This document shows positions 35,574 to 43,750 of a stretch of 64,000 nt of DNA, piece by piece (positions within the stretch are counted from its first letter, which is position 1; each line of letters starts with the position of its first letter). This DNA comes from an uncultured Desulfovibrio sp. Lineage in GTDB: Bacteria > Desulfobacterota > Desulfovibrionia > Desulfovibrionales > Desulfovibrionaceae. The DNA lies in assembly GCF_902477725.1 (NCBI RefSeq), contig NZ_CABSIF010000005.1, positions 1 through 64,000 of the forward strand, written 5' to 3'. Below the pieces are notes generated by a model, which worked only from the letters and a program-made list of their open reading frames with translations, ran no database searches and was not told where the DNA came from. Made by a program: the position numbers and the translations under genes.

Positions 35574-35610
35574 AGCCCCCTTGGCAGATTGCAAGGCCAC
35601 CAAGAGGGCT
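35574..35610 (-). terminator. Terminator in RNA polymerase leader
   Basis: On the minus strand AGCCCTCTTGG pairs with CCAAGGGGGCT (10 of 11 pairs) and TTTTTTG follows. It lies 46 bases before the polymerase start codon, so any host transcript must pass it. It is a strong candidate for an attenuator. Confidence 0.7.
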
Positions 35611-35623
35611 AAAGAAGCCAAAT

Positions 35624-35647
35624 TCTAGCAGCATGTTATCTGCTAGA
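35624..35647. promoter_or_regulatory. 24-base dyad, hairpin or operator
   Basis: TCTAGCAG/CTGCTAGA with an 8-base centre is perfectly symmetric in its arms. It may be a repressor binding site, or an RNA hairpin just upstream of the polymerase-leader terminator. Confidence 0.45.
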
Positions 35648-35670
35648 TTGCAGAATCAAGGCTTATTTCC

Positions 35671-35699
35671 TTGACCACTGCGGTGAATATGATTAACTT
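35671..35699 (+). promoter_or_regulatory. Candidate repressor promoter
   Basis: TTGACC-N17-TAACTT, giving a start near 35,706 and a 140-base leader to the repressor ATG. The -35 box is good, the -10 box modest. Confidence 0.35.
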
Positions 35700-35747
35700 G
35701 TGTCTAGCATAATTAGCCTCCACGGATAGTTTTAGCGAGGAGAGCTG

Positions 35748-35790
35748 TTAGCTTCAAGCTAATTTTATCAACTTTAAATTAATGTTTTCA
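35748..35790 (-). promoter_or_regulatory. Candidate leftward promoter with operator palindrome
   Basis: TTGAAA-N17-ATAAAA on the minus strand (35,762-35,790). The palindrome TTAGCTT-C-AAGCTAA (35,748-35,762) overlaps the -10 box and start site, a good place for repressor binding. It would drive the RNA polymerase gene. Confidence 0.4.
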
Positions 35791-35844
35791 ACAGGTCATT
35801 TCTAACAAACTGGAATAACCGTTGATTTTTCTTGGAGGTGGGGG

Positions 35845-36615
35845 ATGCCCGATTCAAATGTTGCAAAAGAACGTATGGAAGAGCGGAATGATTTTGAAGC
35901 GCAGTTCAAACGTGTACTTGAGGCTGCTGGGGTTAAGACCGATGCAGATTTAGCCCGCATATTGGATATCCAACCTCCTTCAATCGCTGGTGCAAAGAAA
36001 AGAGGCAGTATTCCGAAGGCATGGCTTGAAAAAATATCAGCTATGTTTGGTATTTCTATAGATTGGCTGGTACATGGGGATTATCGCTTTGAGACAAGGC
36101 TTGGTAAGTTGAAGCTAGGCCAGCCCCTTGAAAGAATCCCGATAGAGAAAAAAGCAGCGAATCATGTTCCGGTGCCTTCTGACAATGGCACAGATGTTGA
36201 CATGATGTTCATTCCGTTGGTAGAAGCGAGACTTTCAGCCGGGACGGGGAGTCTTGAAACCAGTGCAGACGGGGAACGTAAATATGCTTTCCGCTCCGAT
36301 TTTTTGCACAGGAAAGGCACCCCAAGCAAAATGGTATTGATGCGCGTCTCCGGTGACAGCATGGAGCCAGAAATTAAACACGGGGATGTGGTATTGCTTG
36401 ACCAAGGAAAAACCACTATTCTCCCTGGCCGTATGTATGCAGTTGGGATTGAGGAAGCAATTTACGTTAAGCAAATTGACACAATCCCAGGCAAGCTTAT
36501 TTTGAAGAGCATGAACCAAGCCTATCCCCCGATTGAGGTGGATATGCGTGGTGATCTTGCGGAGCAAGCACGGGTGATTGGTCAGGTTCTTTGGGTTGGT
36601 CGGGAATATCGTTAA
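35845..36615 (+). CDS. CI-like repressor with S24 peptidase domain
   Basis: Maintains lysogeny. The 256 residues have an N-terminal helix-turn-helix (ADLARILDIQPPSIAGAKKR near residue 35, CI-type as in phage 186) followed by FGISIDWLVHG. A linker precedes the self-cleavage segment RLSAGTGS. The S24/LexA-like domain has Ser in VSGDSMEP and Lys in EEAIYVKQI. Autocleavage in the SOS response is the known mode of this family. The only plus-strand gene of the prophage; GGAGG precedes the ATG. Confidence 0.93.
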   Translation: MPDSNVAKERMEERNDFEAQFKRVLEAAGVKTDADLARILDIQPPSIAGAKKRGSIPKAWLEKISAMFGISIDWLVHGDYRFETRLGKLKLGQPLERIPIEKKAANHVPVPSDNGTDVDMMFIPLVEARLSAGTGSLETSADGERKYAFRSDFLHRKGTPSKMVLMRVSGDSMEPEIKHGDVVLLDQGKTTILPGRMYAVGIEEAIYVKQIDTIPGKLILKSMNQAYPPIEVDMRGDLAEQARVIGQVLWVGREYR

Positions 36616-36780
36616 AAGTTTAGACTAACTAGCAAGAATCTCTAGACAATTTTGGCTTAATAAAAAAACAGGAACGTGTCTTTCTGGGTTGCATTTTTCA
36701 GGTTGCACATGCCTCCTAGGTTACTGCACCCCAATGACAATTCCTGTTGATATATCAGACGGATAGAGAAACTGCTGAAT
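36616..36780. other. Right prophage end, possible integrase arm sites
   Basis: No gene. Two direct copies of GGTTGCA (36,687-36,693 and 36,701-36,707) and a related AGGTTACTGCA lie between an inverted pair ACAGGAA (36,668-36,674) and TTCCTGT (36,741-36,747). Such spaced repeats next to a core site are typical of tyrosine integrase arm sites. This reading is inference. Confidence 0.35.
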
Positions 36781-36832
36781 CTTAGAATCCAGCACCTATG
36801 GTATGGGGGTTCAAGTCCCCCCTCTCGCACCA
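36781..36832 (+). other. attR core: 3' half of tRNA-Leu(UAG)
   Basis: The sequence CTTAGAA fits an anticodon loop with TAG as anticodon. The 3' anticodon strand TCCAG, a variable arm, a perfect T arm GGGGG/CCCCC around TTCAAGT, the acceptor strand CTCTCGC and ACCA follow. The expected 5' half (GCGAGAG and a CTGGA stem strand) is absent; unrelated prophage DNA lies there instead. This is therefore the chromosomal half of a tRNA gene cut at the anticodon loop by integration. An intact copy is expected at the left end, outside the window. Confidence 0.75.
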
Positions 36833-36860
36833 ACTACCTCACCAAGAAAAGGAGTCCCTC

Positions 36861-38204
36861 GTGGAATATAGCGCAGAAGACATCTCGCCGGTCAGAAAAA
36901 AGGTCGTCATCACCACCGAAGCCCAGGAAGTGGAAGCAGCCATCATGGGCGCCGTGGCGCTGTACAAAACATCAGTGCAGCTGGACGGTTTCCGCAAGGG
37001 CAAGGTTCCGGCGTCGGTCATCGAACAGCGCTTCCGCGACAAGATTTATGAAGAAGCCCGCCAGGATCTGATCAACGTCCACATCAACGACGTGATGCAG
37101 AAGCTCGACGTTTCGCCCCTCGCCGGCGTTGACGTGGACGCCAAGGGCACCTTTGAACGTGGTCAGGGCTACGAATACAGCGTCGAATTTGAAATGCTGC
37201 CCTCCTTCACCCTTCCTCCCTATGAAGGTATGGAAGTGGAGCAGGAAAAAGTGGTCGTGGACGAAAAGGAAGTGCAGGAAGTTATCGACCGCATCCGCCG
37301 CGACCGTGGCGAGCTTGTGCCCGTTGAAGGCGCTGGCCCCGCTGTGGACGGCCAGGTTGCCACCATCGACTTTGCCGCCTTTGAAAACGGCGAGCCCCTG
37401 GAAGGCGTGAAGGCCGAAAGCTTTGACCTCGCCCTTGGCGAACGTCAGGCCCTTGAAGATTTTGAAGCCCTGGTGAAGACCATCCGCTATGGCGAAGAAG
37501 GCGAAGGCCAGATCACCTTCCCCGAAGATTTTCTTGCCAAGGATCTGGCAGGCAAAACCGTCACCATGAAGGTGCGCGTGCACGCCATCAAGGAGCGCAA
37601 GCTTCCTGAACTGAACGACGACCTCGCCAAGACCGTTGGCCTTGAAAGCGTGGAAAAGCTGCGCGAAGCCATCACCGGCAGCTACACCCAGAGCCGCGCC
37701 AACCTCAACAAGAGCGCCGCGCAGAAGACCCTGCTTGACCGCCTGCTGAAGATGGTTGAATTTGAACTGCCGCCCAGCCTTGTTGACACCCAGGTGCGCA
37801 CCCTGCTGGGCGACATGGCCTCCCGCCTCGAACGTCAGGGCCGCAGCCTTGATTCGCTTGGCAAGAGCATGGACGAACTGCGCGCCGAAGTGCAGCCCCA
37901 GGCTGACGAACTGGCCCGCTCGCAGGTTCTGCTGCTTTCCATCGCCAAGAAAGAAGCACTTGACGTTACCGACAATGAGGTCAACACTCAGATCTACCAG
38001 ATGAGCATGCGCACTGGCGAAGATTTCAAGACCCTGCGTGAAAGCTATGAACGCTCGGGCATGATCTTTGTGCTGCGTGACCGCATGCTGGCCGACAAGG
38101 CCATGGATCTGATCTACGCCAAGTCCAAGGTGACCGAAGTGGAGCCCAAGGCCCCAGCCGAGGGCGACGCCGCGCCGGGCGCACCCGCCAGCGCTCAGGA
38201 CTAA
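36861..38204 (+). CDS. tig: Trigger factor
   Basis: Ribosome-bound chaperone and peptidyl-prolyl isomerase that meets nascent chains. The GTG start at 36,861 has AAGGAG upstream and gives MEYSAEDISPVRKKVVITT. The ribosome-binding signature DGFRKGKVP follows near residue 37. The FKBP-like domain (VDGQVATIDFAAFENGEPLEG) spans about 155-240, then the helical chaperone domain. 447 residues with a short acidic/Ala-Pro tail. Prophage integration just upstream has replaced its native upstream DNA. Confidence 0.96.
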   Translation: MEYSAEDISPVRKKVVITTEAQEVEAAIMGAVALYKTSVQLDGFRKGKVPASVIEQRFRDKIYEEARQDLINVHINDVMQKLDVSPLAGVDVDAKGTFERGQGYEYSVEFEMLPSFTLPPYEGMEVEQEKVVVDEKEVQEVIDRIRRDRGELVPVEGAGPAVDGQVATIDFAAFENGEPLEGVKAESFDLALGERQALEDFEALVKTIRYGEEGEGQITFPEDFLAKDLAGKTVTMKVRVHAIKERKLPELNDDLAKTVGLESVEKLREAITGSYTQSRANLNKSAAQKTLLDRLLKMVEFELPPSLVDTQVRTLLGDMASRLERQGRSLDSLGKSMDELRAEVQPQADELARSQVLLLSIAKKEALDVTDNEVNTQIYQMSMRTGEDFKTLRESYERSGMIFVLRDRMLADKAMDLIYAKSKVTEVEPKAPAEGDAAPGAPASAQD

Positions 38205-38218
38205 CTGAAGTATAAGGG

Positions 38219-38246
38219 AGGCGGCCTTAAGGCCGCCTTTTGGTTT
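38219..38246 (+). terminator. Terminator after tig
   Basis: Stem AGGCGGCC/GGCCGCCT with a TTAA loop, then TTTTGGTTTTATTTT. Lies between tig and clpP, so clpPX probably also has its own promoter or depends on read-through. Confidence 0.8.
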
Positions 38247-38301
38247 TATTTTGCGGCAACACCGCACCCAACCGGCCCACACGCCGTGCCAAGAGGCTCA
38301 T

Positions 38302-38910
38302 ATGTCGCTTGTCCCCATGGTTATTGAAACCACAGGCCGCTCTGAACGGGCCTATGACATCTATTCGCGTCTGCTCAAGGACCGCATCGTTTTGCTTGGA
38401 TCCGAGGTCAACGATACAGTTGCTTCCCTCATCTGCGCCCAGTTGCTGTTCCTTGAATCGCAAGACCCCGAAAAAGAAATCTATCTCTACATAAATTCCC
38501 CCGGCGGCTCTGTTACCGCCGGGCTTGCCGTTTATGACACCATGCGCTTTATCTCTTCGCCGGTGGCGACTGTGTGCATGGGCCGCGCCGCCAGCATGGG
38601 CGCATTTTTGCTGGCCGCTGGCAAGCCTGGCATGCGTTTTGCTTTGCCTAACAGTCAGATCATGATTCACCAGCCTTCGGGCGGTTTTCAGGGTCAGGCC
38701 ACGGATATTGAAATCCACGCGCGCGAGGTGCTGCGCCTCAAGGAACGCCTCAACCGCATGCTGGCCGACAACACGGGCCGTCCCTACAAGGATATTGTCA
38801 AAGCTACCGAACGCGATAACTTTTTGACTCCTGAGGAAGCCAAGGAACTCGGCATCATTGACCGCGTGCTTGTATCGCGCAATGAAATGGCTCAGGAAAA
38901 GAGCGAGTAA
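38302..38910 (+). CDS. clpP: ATP-dependent Clp protease proteolytic subunit
   Basis: Serine peptidase chamber that degrades proteins unfolded by ClpX. The 202 residues include MGRAASMGAFLLAAG with the catalytic Ser, NSQIMIHQPSGGFQG with the catalytic His, and a later Asp in the EIHAREVLRLKERLNRML/DRDNF region. Start chosen at MSLVPMVIETTGR, the conserved N-terminus. The stop lies one base before the clpX start, so the two are coupled. Confidence 0.97.
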   Translation: MSLVPMVIETTGRSERAYDIYSRLLKDRIVLLGSEVNDTVASLICAQLLFLESQDPEKEIYLYINSPGGSVTAGLAVYDTMRFISSPVATVCMGRAASMGAFLLAAGKPGMRFALPNSQIMIHQPSGGFQGQATDIEIHAREVLRLKERLNRMLADNTGRPYKDIVKATERDNFLTPEEAKELGIIDRVLVSRNEMAQEKSE

Positions 38911-38911
38911 T

Positions 38912-40204
38912 ATGGCCAAGAACGATAAACCTACGGTGAGCGAACCCCTGCGCTGCTCCTTTTGCGGGCGCACTGAACTTGAGGTTCGCAATCTCATCGT
39001 GCAGGACGGCGCCAGCATTTGCGACAAGTGCATCAAGGCCTGCAACGAAATTATCGCCCGCGACCAGATGGAAAGCCCCCAGAGCGAAGAACGCCTTCTT
39101 TCGCCCCAGGAAATCAAGGATCGTCTTGACCAGTATGTCATCGGACAGAACGATGCCAAGAAAATCCTTTCTGTAGCGGTGCACAACCACTACAAGCGTG
39201 TGTTTTACGCCAGCGCTCTGGGCGACGAGGTTGAGCTTGAAAAAAGCAACATCCTCCTTGTTGGCCCCTCGGGCAGCGGTAAAACCCTGCTTGCCAAAAC
39301 TTTGGCCCGTGTACTGCGCGTGCCCTTTGCCATTGCTGACGCCACAACCCTCACGGAAGCGGGCTATGTGGGCGAAGACGTGGAAAACATCCTGGTGCAG
39401 CTGCTCCAGAATGCGGACTACGATCTGGAAGCCGCCAGCAAGGGCATTATCTATATTGACGAAATCGACAAGATTTCCCGCAAGGGCGACGGCCCGTCCA
39501 TCACGCGCGACGTCTCCGGCGAAGGCGTGCAGCAGGCCCTGCTCAAGATCATTGAAGGCACCGAGGCCAATATTCCTCCCAAGGGCGGGCGCAAGCACCC
39601 CCAGCAGGAATTTATCCGCATGAACACGAGCAACATCCTGTTCATTGTGGGCGGCGCCTTTGTGGGCCTGGACAAGATCGTGGGCGGTCGCATGAGCGGC
39701 GGCGCAATGGGTTTTGGCGCCAAGGTGCGCGCCAGCAAGGAAATGCCCCTTGGCGAACTGCTCGACAAGGTGCATCCGCAGGATCTGGTGAAGTTCGGCC
39801 TTATCCCCGAATTTGTGGGCCGCATCCCCATCATCACCCATGTGGACGAGCTGGACGAACCCGACCTGGTGCGCATTCTTACCGAGCCCAAAAACGCTCT
39901 GGTGCGCCAGTACCAGAAGCTCTTTGAGCTTGAGAATGTTGACCTGCGCTTTACGCCCAATGCCCTCAAGTCCATTGCCACCAAGGCCATTGAGCGCAAA
40001 ACGGGCGCGCGCGGCCTGCGCAACGTGATGGAACGCACCATGCTCGACATCATGTTCAAGCTGCCCTCCCTGCCCAATGTGCGCGAATGCCTGATCAATC
40101 AGGCTGTTATCGACAAGGGCAAGGAGCCGGTGCTGCTGTTTGGCGACAAGGCTGAAAACGCCGATACGCCCAAGGCCCAGGCCGGGGGCGACAAGGCCTC
40201 TTAG
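38912..40204 (+). CDS. clpX: ATP-dependent Clp protease ATPase subunit
   Basis: AAA+ unfoldase that feeds ClpP. The 430 residues have the N-terminal zinc domain (CSFCGR...CDKCIKAC), Walker A GPSGSGKT near residue 118, Walker B IIYIDEIDKI, and the IGF-type ClpP-binding loop region near GGAMGFGAKV. Sensor residues occur in GARGLRNVMER. ATG begins one base after the clpP stop. Confidence 0.97.
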   Translation: MAKNDKPTVSEPLRCSFCGRTELEVRNLIVQDGASICDKCIKACNEIIARDQMESPQSEERLLSPQEIKDRLDQYVIGQNDAKKILSVAVHNHYKRVFYASALGDEVELEKSNILLVGPSGSGKTLLAKTLARVLRVPFAIADATTLTEAGYVGEDVENILVQLLQNADYDLEAASKGIIYIDEIDKISRKGDGPSITRDVSGEGVQQALLKIIEGTEANIPPKGGRKHPQQEFIRMNTSNILFIVGGAFVGLDKIVGGRMSGGAMGFGAKVRASKEMPLGELLDKVHPQDLVKFGLIPEFVGRIPIITHVDELDEPDLVRILTEPKNALVRQYQKLFELENVDLRFTPNALKSIATKAIERKTGARGLRNVMERTMLDIMFKLPSLPNVRECLINQAVIDKGKEPVLLFGDKAENADTPKAQAGGDKAS

Positions 40205-40460
40205 CCAACCGCCTGAATTGCGCGCGGTCTGCCATTGCAGCCGGGCGCACAGGAGGCAGCCAAGCGGTTGGCCCCGCAGGCAAACATGGCGCGCCCGGCA
40301 GTACGACTGTTGCGGTGCGCCGTGCGGGTTTCCTGAAATCCGCGCTGCGAAATGATTGCACGGCGAACCCTGAGCCAGGTTGCGGCCAGCCATGCAGCAG
40401 GGCAACAGCAAACACCCCGCCTGACGCAAGGCATTTCACGGCAAAAAAGCTCTAAGTTCC
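40205..40460. other. clpX-lon intergenic region
   Basis: About 255 bases without a gene. It holds an inverted pair GCCAACCGC (40,204-40,212) and GCGGTTGGC (40,264-40,272). I see no convincing -35/-10 pair. The lon promoter should lie here, because only the terminator-like hairpin separates this region from lon. Confidence 0.4.
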
Positions 40461-40494
40461 GCCGGGCGGCGCAAGCCGCCGTCCGGCTTTTTTC
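40461..40494 (+). terminator. Terminator-like hairpin abutting lon ribosome site
   Basis: GCCGG-GCGGC stem arms around a GCAA loop, followed by TTTTTT. It ends immediately before the lon ribosome site (AGGGGAG) with no room for a promoter after it. It may be a read-through terminator or a leader attenuator of lon. Confidence 0.65.
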
Positions 40495-40505
40495 AGGGGA
40501 GAATT

Positions 40506-42944
40506 ATGACAGACGAAATGCGCGGCTCTGACGCTTATATTGAACTGCCCATCATGCCTTTGCGCGAGGTGGTCATGTTCCCCCGCTCCATCATGCCGCT
40601 CTTTGTAGGGCGCGAGGCCTCCATCAAGGCCATCGAAGCCGCACAGGCCACCTACAGCAAGCAGATATTTCTTGTGGCCCAGCGCGAGCCGGAGCTGGAA
40701 AAGCCCGATGCTCAGGATCTTTCGCCTGTGGGCGTGGTCAGCAAGGTGCTTCAGATGCTGCGCCTGCCCGACGGCACCATCAAGGTGCTGTTTGAAGGCG
40801 TGTACCGCGCCACGTGGGAAAACCTGCACGAAGAAGAGCAGTGCGCCATGGTTGGCGTGCGCCGCCGCGCCGAAAAGCAGAGCCGTCCCGAAGAGCGCGA
40901 GGCTCTGGTGCGCGCCGTGCACGAGGCGCTTGAAGAATACGGCAAGAACAACAAAAAAATTTCGCAGGAGGCTGTGCTCTCCATTCTTGCCTTGCAGGAA
41001 ATCGGCCCCCTGGCCGATGCCATCATTCCGCACCTCAAGGTTGATTACCGCAAAAAGCAGGAAGCCCTTGAGATCGATGATGCCACCCAGCGCCTGGAAC
41101 TTGCCTATGAGCTTTTGCAGGGCGAGGTGGCCCTTGCCACGGTTGAAAAACGCATCAAGAACCGCGTCAAGGTGCAGATGGAGCGCAACCAGCGTGAATA
41201 CTACCTCAACGAGCAGATCAAGGCCATCAACAAGGAAATGGGGCGCGATGACGACCCCCAGGCCGAAGTTGACGAAATAGAGCAAAAACTCAAGACCCGC
41301 GACATGCCGGAAGAAGCGCGCGAAAAGGCGCTCTCCGAAGCCAGAAAGCTGCGCAGCATGCCGCCCTCTGCGGCGGAATACACTGTTGTGCGCAACTATG
41401 TGGACTGGATTCTGGATCTGCCCTGGAACGACCTCAAGCAGATAGACATCAACCTTGAAAAAGCGCGCGCAATTCTTGACGGCGACCACTTTGGCCTTGA
41501 AAAGCCCAAGGAACGCATTCTGGAATACCTTGCAGTGCAGAAGCTGTCCCAGGGGCTCAAAGGCCCCATCCTCTGCTTTGTCGGCCCCCCCGGCGTGGGT
41601 AAAACCTCGCTTGCCAAGTCCGTGGCCCGCGCCACCGGGCGCGATTTTGTGCGCCTCTCACTTGGCGGCGTGCGCGATGAAGCCGAAATCCGGGGCCACC
41701 GCCGCACCTATGTGGGCGCGTTGCCGGGCAAGATCATCCAGTCCCTCAAGCGGGTGAAGTTCAACAATCCCCTCTTCTGCCTGGACGAAGTGGACAAGAT
41801 GACCTCCGACTACCGTGGCGACCCCGCCTCGGCCCTGCTGGAAGTGCTCGACCCGGAACAGAACAATACCTTCATGGATCACTACCTTGATCTGGAGTAT
41901 GATCTTTCCAAGGTTTTCTTTATCACCACGGCCAACTCGCTGCACTCCATCCCTGTGCCGCTGCTTGACCGCATGGAGATCATCGAGCTCAACAGCTATC
42001 TTGAAACGGAAAAACGCCACATTGCCCGCCGCTTCCTGCTGCCCCGCCAGCTGGAGGAGCACGGCCTCAAGGAAGGCAACATCCGCGTGTCGGACAACGC
42101 CATTCTCGAAATCATCCGCTCCTACACGCGCGAGGCCGGTGTGCGTAACCTTGAGCGCGAAATTGCCGCCCTGTGCCGCAAGACCGCCATCAAGCTTGTG
42201 GAAGACGACGATACCGAAAAGTGCGTCAACATCTCGCGCCAGAGCCTGCCCTCTATGCTGGGCGTGAAAAAATACCGTCATGACGAACGCGAAAGCGAAC
42301 CTCAGGTCGGGGTGTGCGCTGGTCTTGCCTATAATCAGCGCGGCGGCGAAATTCTGCTGGTGGAAACCAGCCTCATGGGCGGTTCAGGACATGTGGTGAC
42401 CACGGGTCAGCTTGGCGAAGTCATGACAGAATCGGCCAAGGCGGCCCTTTCGTATGTGCGTTCGCGGGCCGAAGTGCTGGGCCTTGATCCCCGCTTCCAC
42501 CGCAAGATAGATATCCACGTGCACGTGCCTGCTGGCGCAACGCCCAAGGATGGCCCTTCGGCTGGCATCACCCTGGCGACGTCCATCACCTCCGCCCTGC
42601 TAGGCATTCCCGTGCGCAATGATGTAGCCATGACCGGCGAAATCTCCTTGCGCGGCAGGGTGCTGCCCATCGGCGGCCTGCGAGAAAAACTGCTGGCAGC
42701 GCGCCGCAGCGGCATCAAAAAAGTGATCATGCCCCGCGATAATGAAAAAGACCTCAAGGAAGTGCCGGACGAAGTGCTGCGCGACCTGGAGATCGTTTTT
42801 GTTGACCATGTGGATGAAGTGCTGCCTCAGGCCCTTGCCGCCACGGCGGAAGAAATCTTCTCCGGTCGGGCTACGGCGCTGCCCATCAGCCGCATTCTGC
42901 GACCCGAAAAACATGATGACGACAAGAATCAGCCTGCGCAGTAG
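40506..42944 (+). CDS. lon: ATP-dependent Lon protease (LonA type)
   Basis: Degrades damaged and regulatory proteins. The 812 residues contain an N-terminal substrate-binding LON domain (LPIMPLREVVMFPRSIMPLF) and a long helical linker. Walker A is GPPGVGKTSLAKS near residue 360 and Walker B is FCLDEVDKM. The C-terminal peptidase has GATPKDGPSAGI (catalytic Ser) and RRSGIKKVIMPRDN (catalytic Lys). GGGGAG precedes the ATG. A strong terminator follows. Confidence 0.97.
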   Translation: MTDEMRGSDAYIELPIMPLREVVMFPRSIMPLFVGREASIKAIEAAQATYSKQIFLVAQREPELEKPDAQDLSPVGVVSKVLQMLRLPDGTIKVLFEGVYRATWENLHEEEQCAMVGVRRRAEKQSRPEEREALVRAVHEALEEYGKNNKKISQEAVLSILALQEIGPLADAIIPHLKVDYRKKQEALEIDDATQRLELAYELLQGEVALATVEKRIKNRVKVQMERNQREYYLNEQIKAINKEMGRDDDPQAEVDEIEQKLKTRDMPEEAREKALSEARKLRSMPPSAAEYTVVRNYVDWILDLPWNDLKQIDINLEKARAILDGDHFGLEKPKERILEYLAVQKLSQGLKGPILCFVGPPGVGKTSLAKSVARATGRDFVRLSLGGVRDEAEIRGHRRTYVGALPGKIIQSLKRVKFNNPLFCLDEVDKMTSDYRGDPASALLEVLDPEQNNTFMDHYLDLEYDLSKVFFITTANSLHSIPVPLLDRMEIIELNSYLETEKRHIARRFLLPRQLEEHGLKEGNIRVSDNAILEIIRSYTREAGVRNLEREIAALCRKTAIKLVEDDDTEKCVNISRQSLPSMLGVKKYRHDERESEPQVGVCAGLAYNQRGGEILLVETSLMGGSGHVVTTGQLGEVMTESAKAALSYVRSRAEVLGLDPRFHRKIDIHVHVPAGATPKDGPSAGITLATSITSALLGIPVRNDVAMTGEISLRGRVLPIGGLREKLLAARRSGIKKVIMPRDNEKDLKEVPDEVLRDLEIVFVDHVDEVLPQALAATAEEIFSGRATALPISRILRPEKHDDDKNQPAQ

Positions 42945-42982
42945 CGCACGGCGACAGTGATAAAAAATCAGCGATAAAAAAA

Positions 42983-43007
42983 GGGAGCCATCTGGCTCCC
43001 TTTTTTT
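42983..43007 (+). terminator. Terminator after lon
   Basis: Perfect stem GGGAGCCA/TGGCTCCC with a 2-base loop, then TTTTTTTATT, with A-residues before it. Works for lon and, given the A-run, perhaps also for the convergent operon from the right. Confidence 0.88.
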
Positions 43008-43048
43008 ATTCCTAGCTGGTGCTTGGTCGCGCCAGGCAGCAGATTCTG

Positions 43049-43750
43049 CTACGGCTCCACGGCGCGGCTTTCTGCCGCCACCTTGCGCAGCAGGGATTCC
43101 ATATTGGCTACAGAGGTCAGACGCATCTCGCCTTTAGCGGATGTCACCCGGCCCGTCACGTCATAGGATTCGCCGTTGCCGCCGTCATGCACCACAAAGG
43201 GCACAAGCCAGCCATCGCCATCGCGTCGGGCCTGCCCCACGTTTTTGATTTCCTTGCGCCCGGTTGAGGCATCGGCAAACAAAGGGGCAAGCAACCCCTG
43301 CGCGGTATTGCCCGAGGGCTTGCGGCCAGCAAATGCGCCGGAAGAAATACCATTGATCACAAAGGCCCGCGTTTCGTTCAGCAGCAGGGAGCGCACGTTG
43401 CCCTCCTTGGACGCCGCCTGCGTGAAGAGCAGTGCAACCATGGGCGGCAGATCCTTTGCCGCCTCCGGATCCTGCGCGCGGCGCACAAAAAGATTCAACG
43501 CCTGTTCAAGAATGGCGTCCACATCCACCTGCCGCTCAAAAGCGGCCACGTCAGATTTGTCCACAGCGCCGCCAGCTTCCAGAATGCACTGGCGCGGATC
43601 ATTTGCCGCAAAGGCAAAGCCGGCCTGCACCACAACCGCTGCCCACAACAGCAGGGCCGCTGCGAAACAATAAGGCACACGAGCCAAGACCCTGCCGCCC
43701 GATTTTACGCCCGCTTCCACACTGGCAGTCCGCCCAACAAAATTCAGCAT
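43049..43750 (-). CDS. Exported protein of unknown function
   Basis: A 233-residue protein with a basic N-terminus and one hydrophobic segment (CFAAALLLWAAVVVQAGFAF, residues about 28-48), probably a signal peptide cleaved after AFA-AN. The rest is soluble: acidic helices, then a beta-rich C-terminal part containing WLVPFVVHDGGNGESYDVTG. The ATG at 43,750 overlaps the cobU stop by 7 bases, so translation is coupled. No family recognised; the role is probably periplasmic. Confidence 0.7.
   Translation of the reverse strand: MLNFVGRTASVEAGVKSGGRVLARVPYCFAAALLLWAAVVVQAGFAFAANDPRQCILEAGGAVDKSDVAAFERQVDVDAILEQALNLFVRRAQDPEAAKDLPPMVALLFTQAASKEGNVRSLLLNETRAFVINGISSGAFAGRKPSGNTAQGLLAPLFADASTGRKEIKNVGQARRDGDGWLVPFVVHDGGNGESYDVTGRVTSAKGEMRLTSVANMESLLRKVAAESRAVEP

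Larger units (their letters stand above)
35529..35844. other. Repressor-polymerase control region, no gene
   Basis: A 316-base AT-rich divergent region. It holds, from right to left, a candidate leftward promoter with an overlapping 15-base palindrome, a candidate rightward promoter, a 24-base dyad, and a terminator-like hairpin just before the polymerase gene. TAGC-containing short motifs recur (35,535, 35,625, 35,643, 35,703, 35,713, 35,732, 35,749, 35,757), which could be operator half-sites for the adjacent repressor. Confidence 0.5.

Noticed and set aside
36972..38282. Long minus-strand frame opposite tig
   Set aside because: His/Gln/Leu-rich composition typical of the antisense of a GC-rich gene; tig is certain.
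38855..40429. Long minus-strand frame opposite clpX
   Set aside because: Mirror frame of clpX with no start context or domain.
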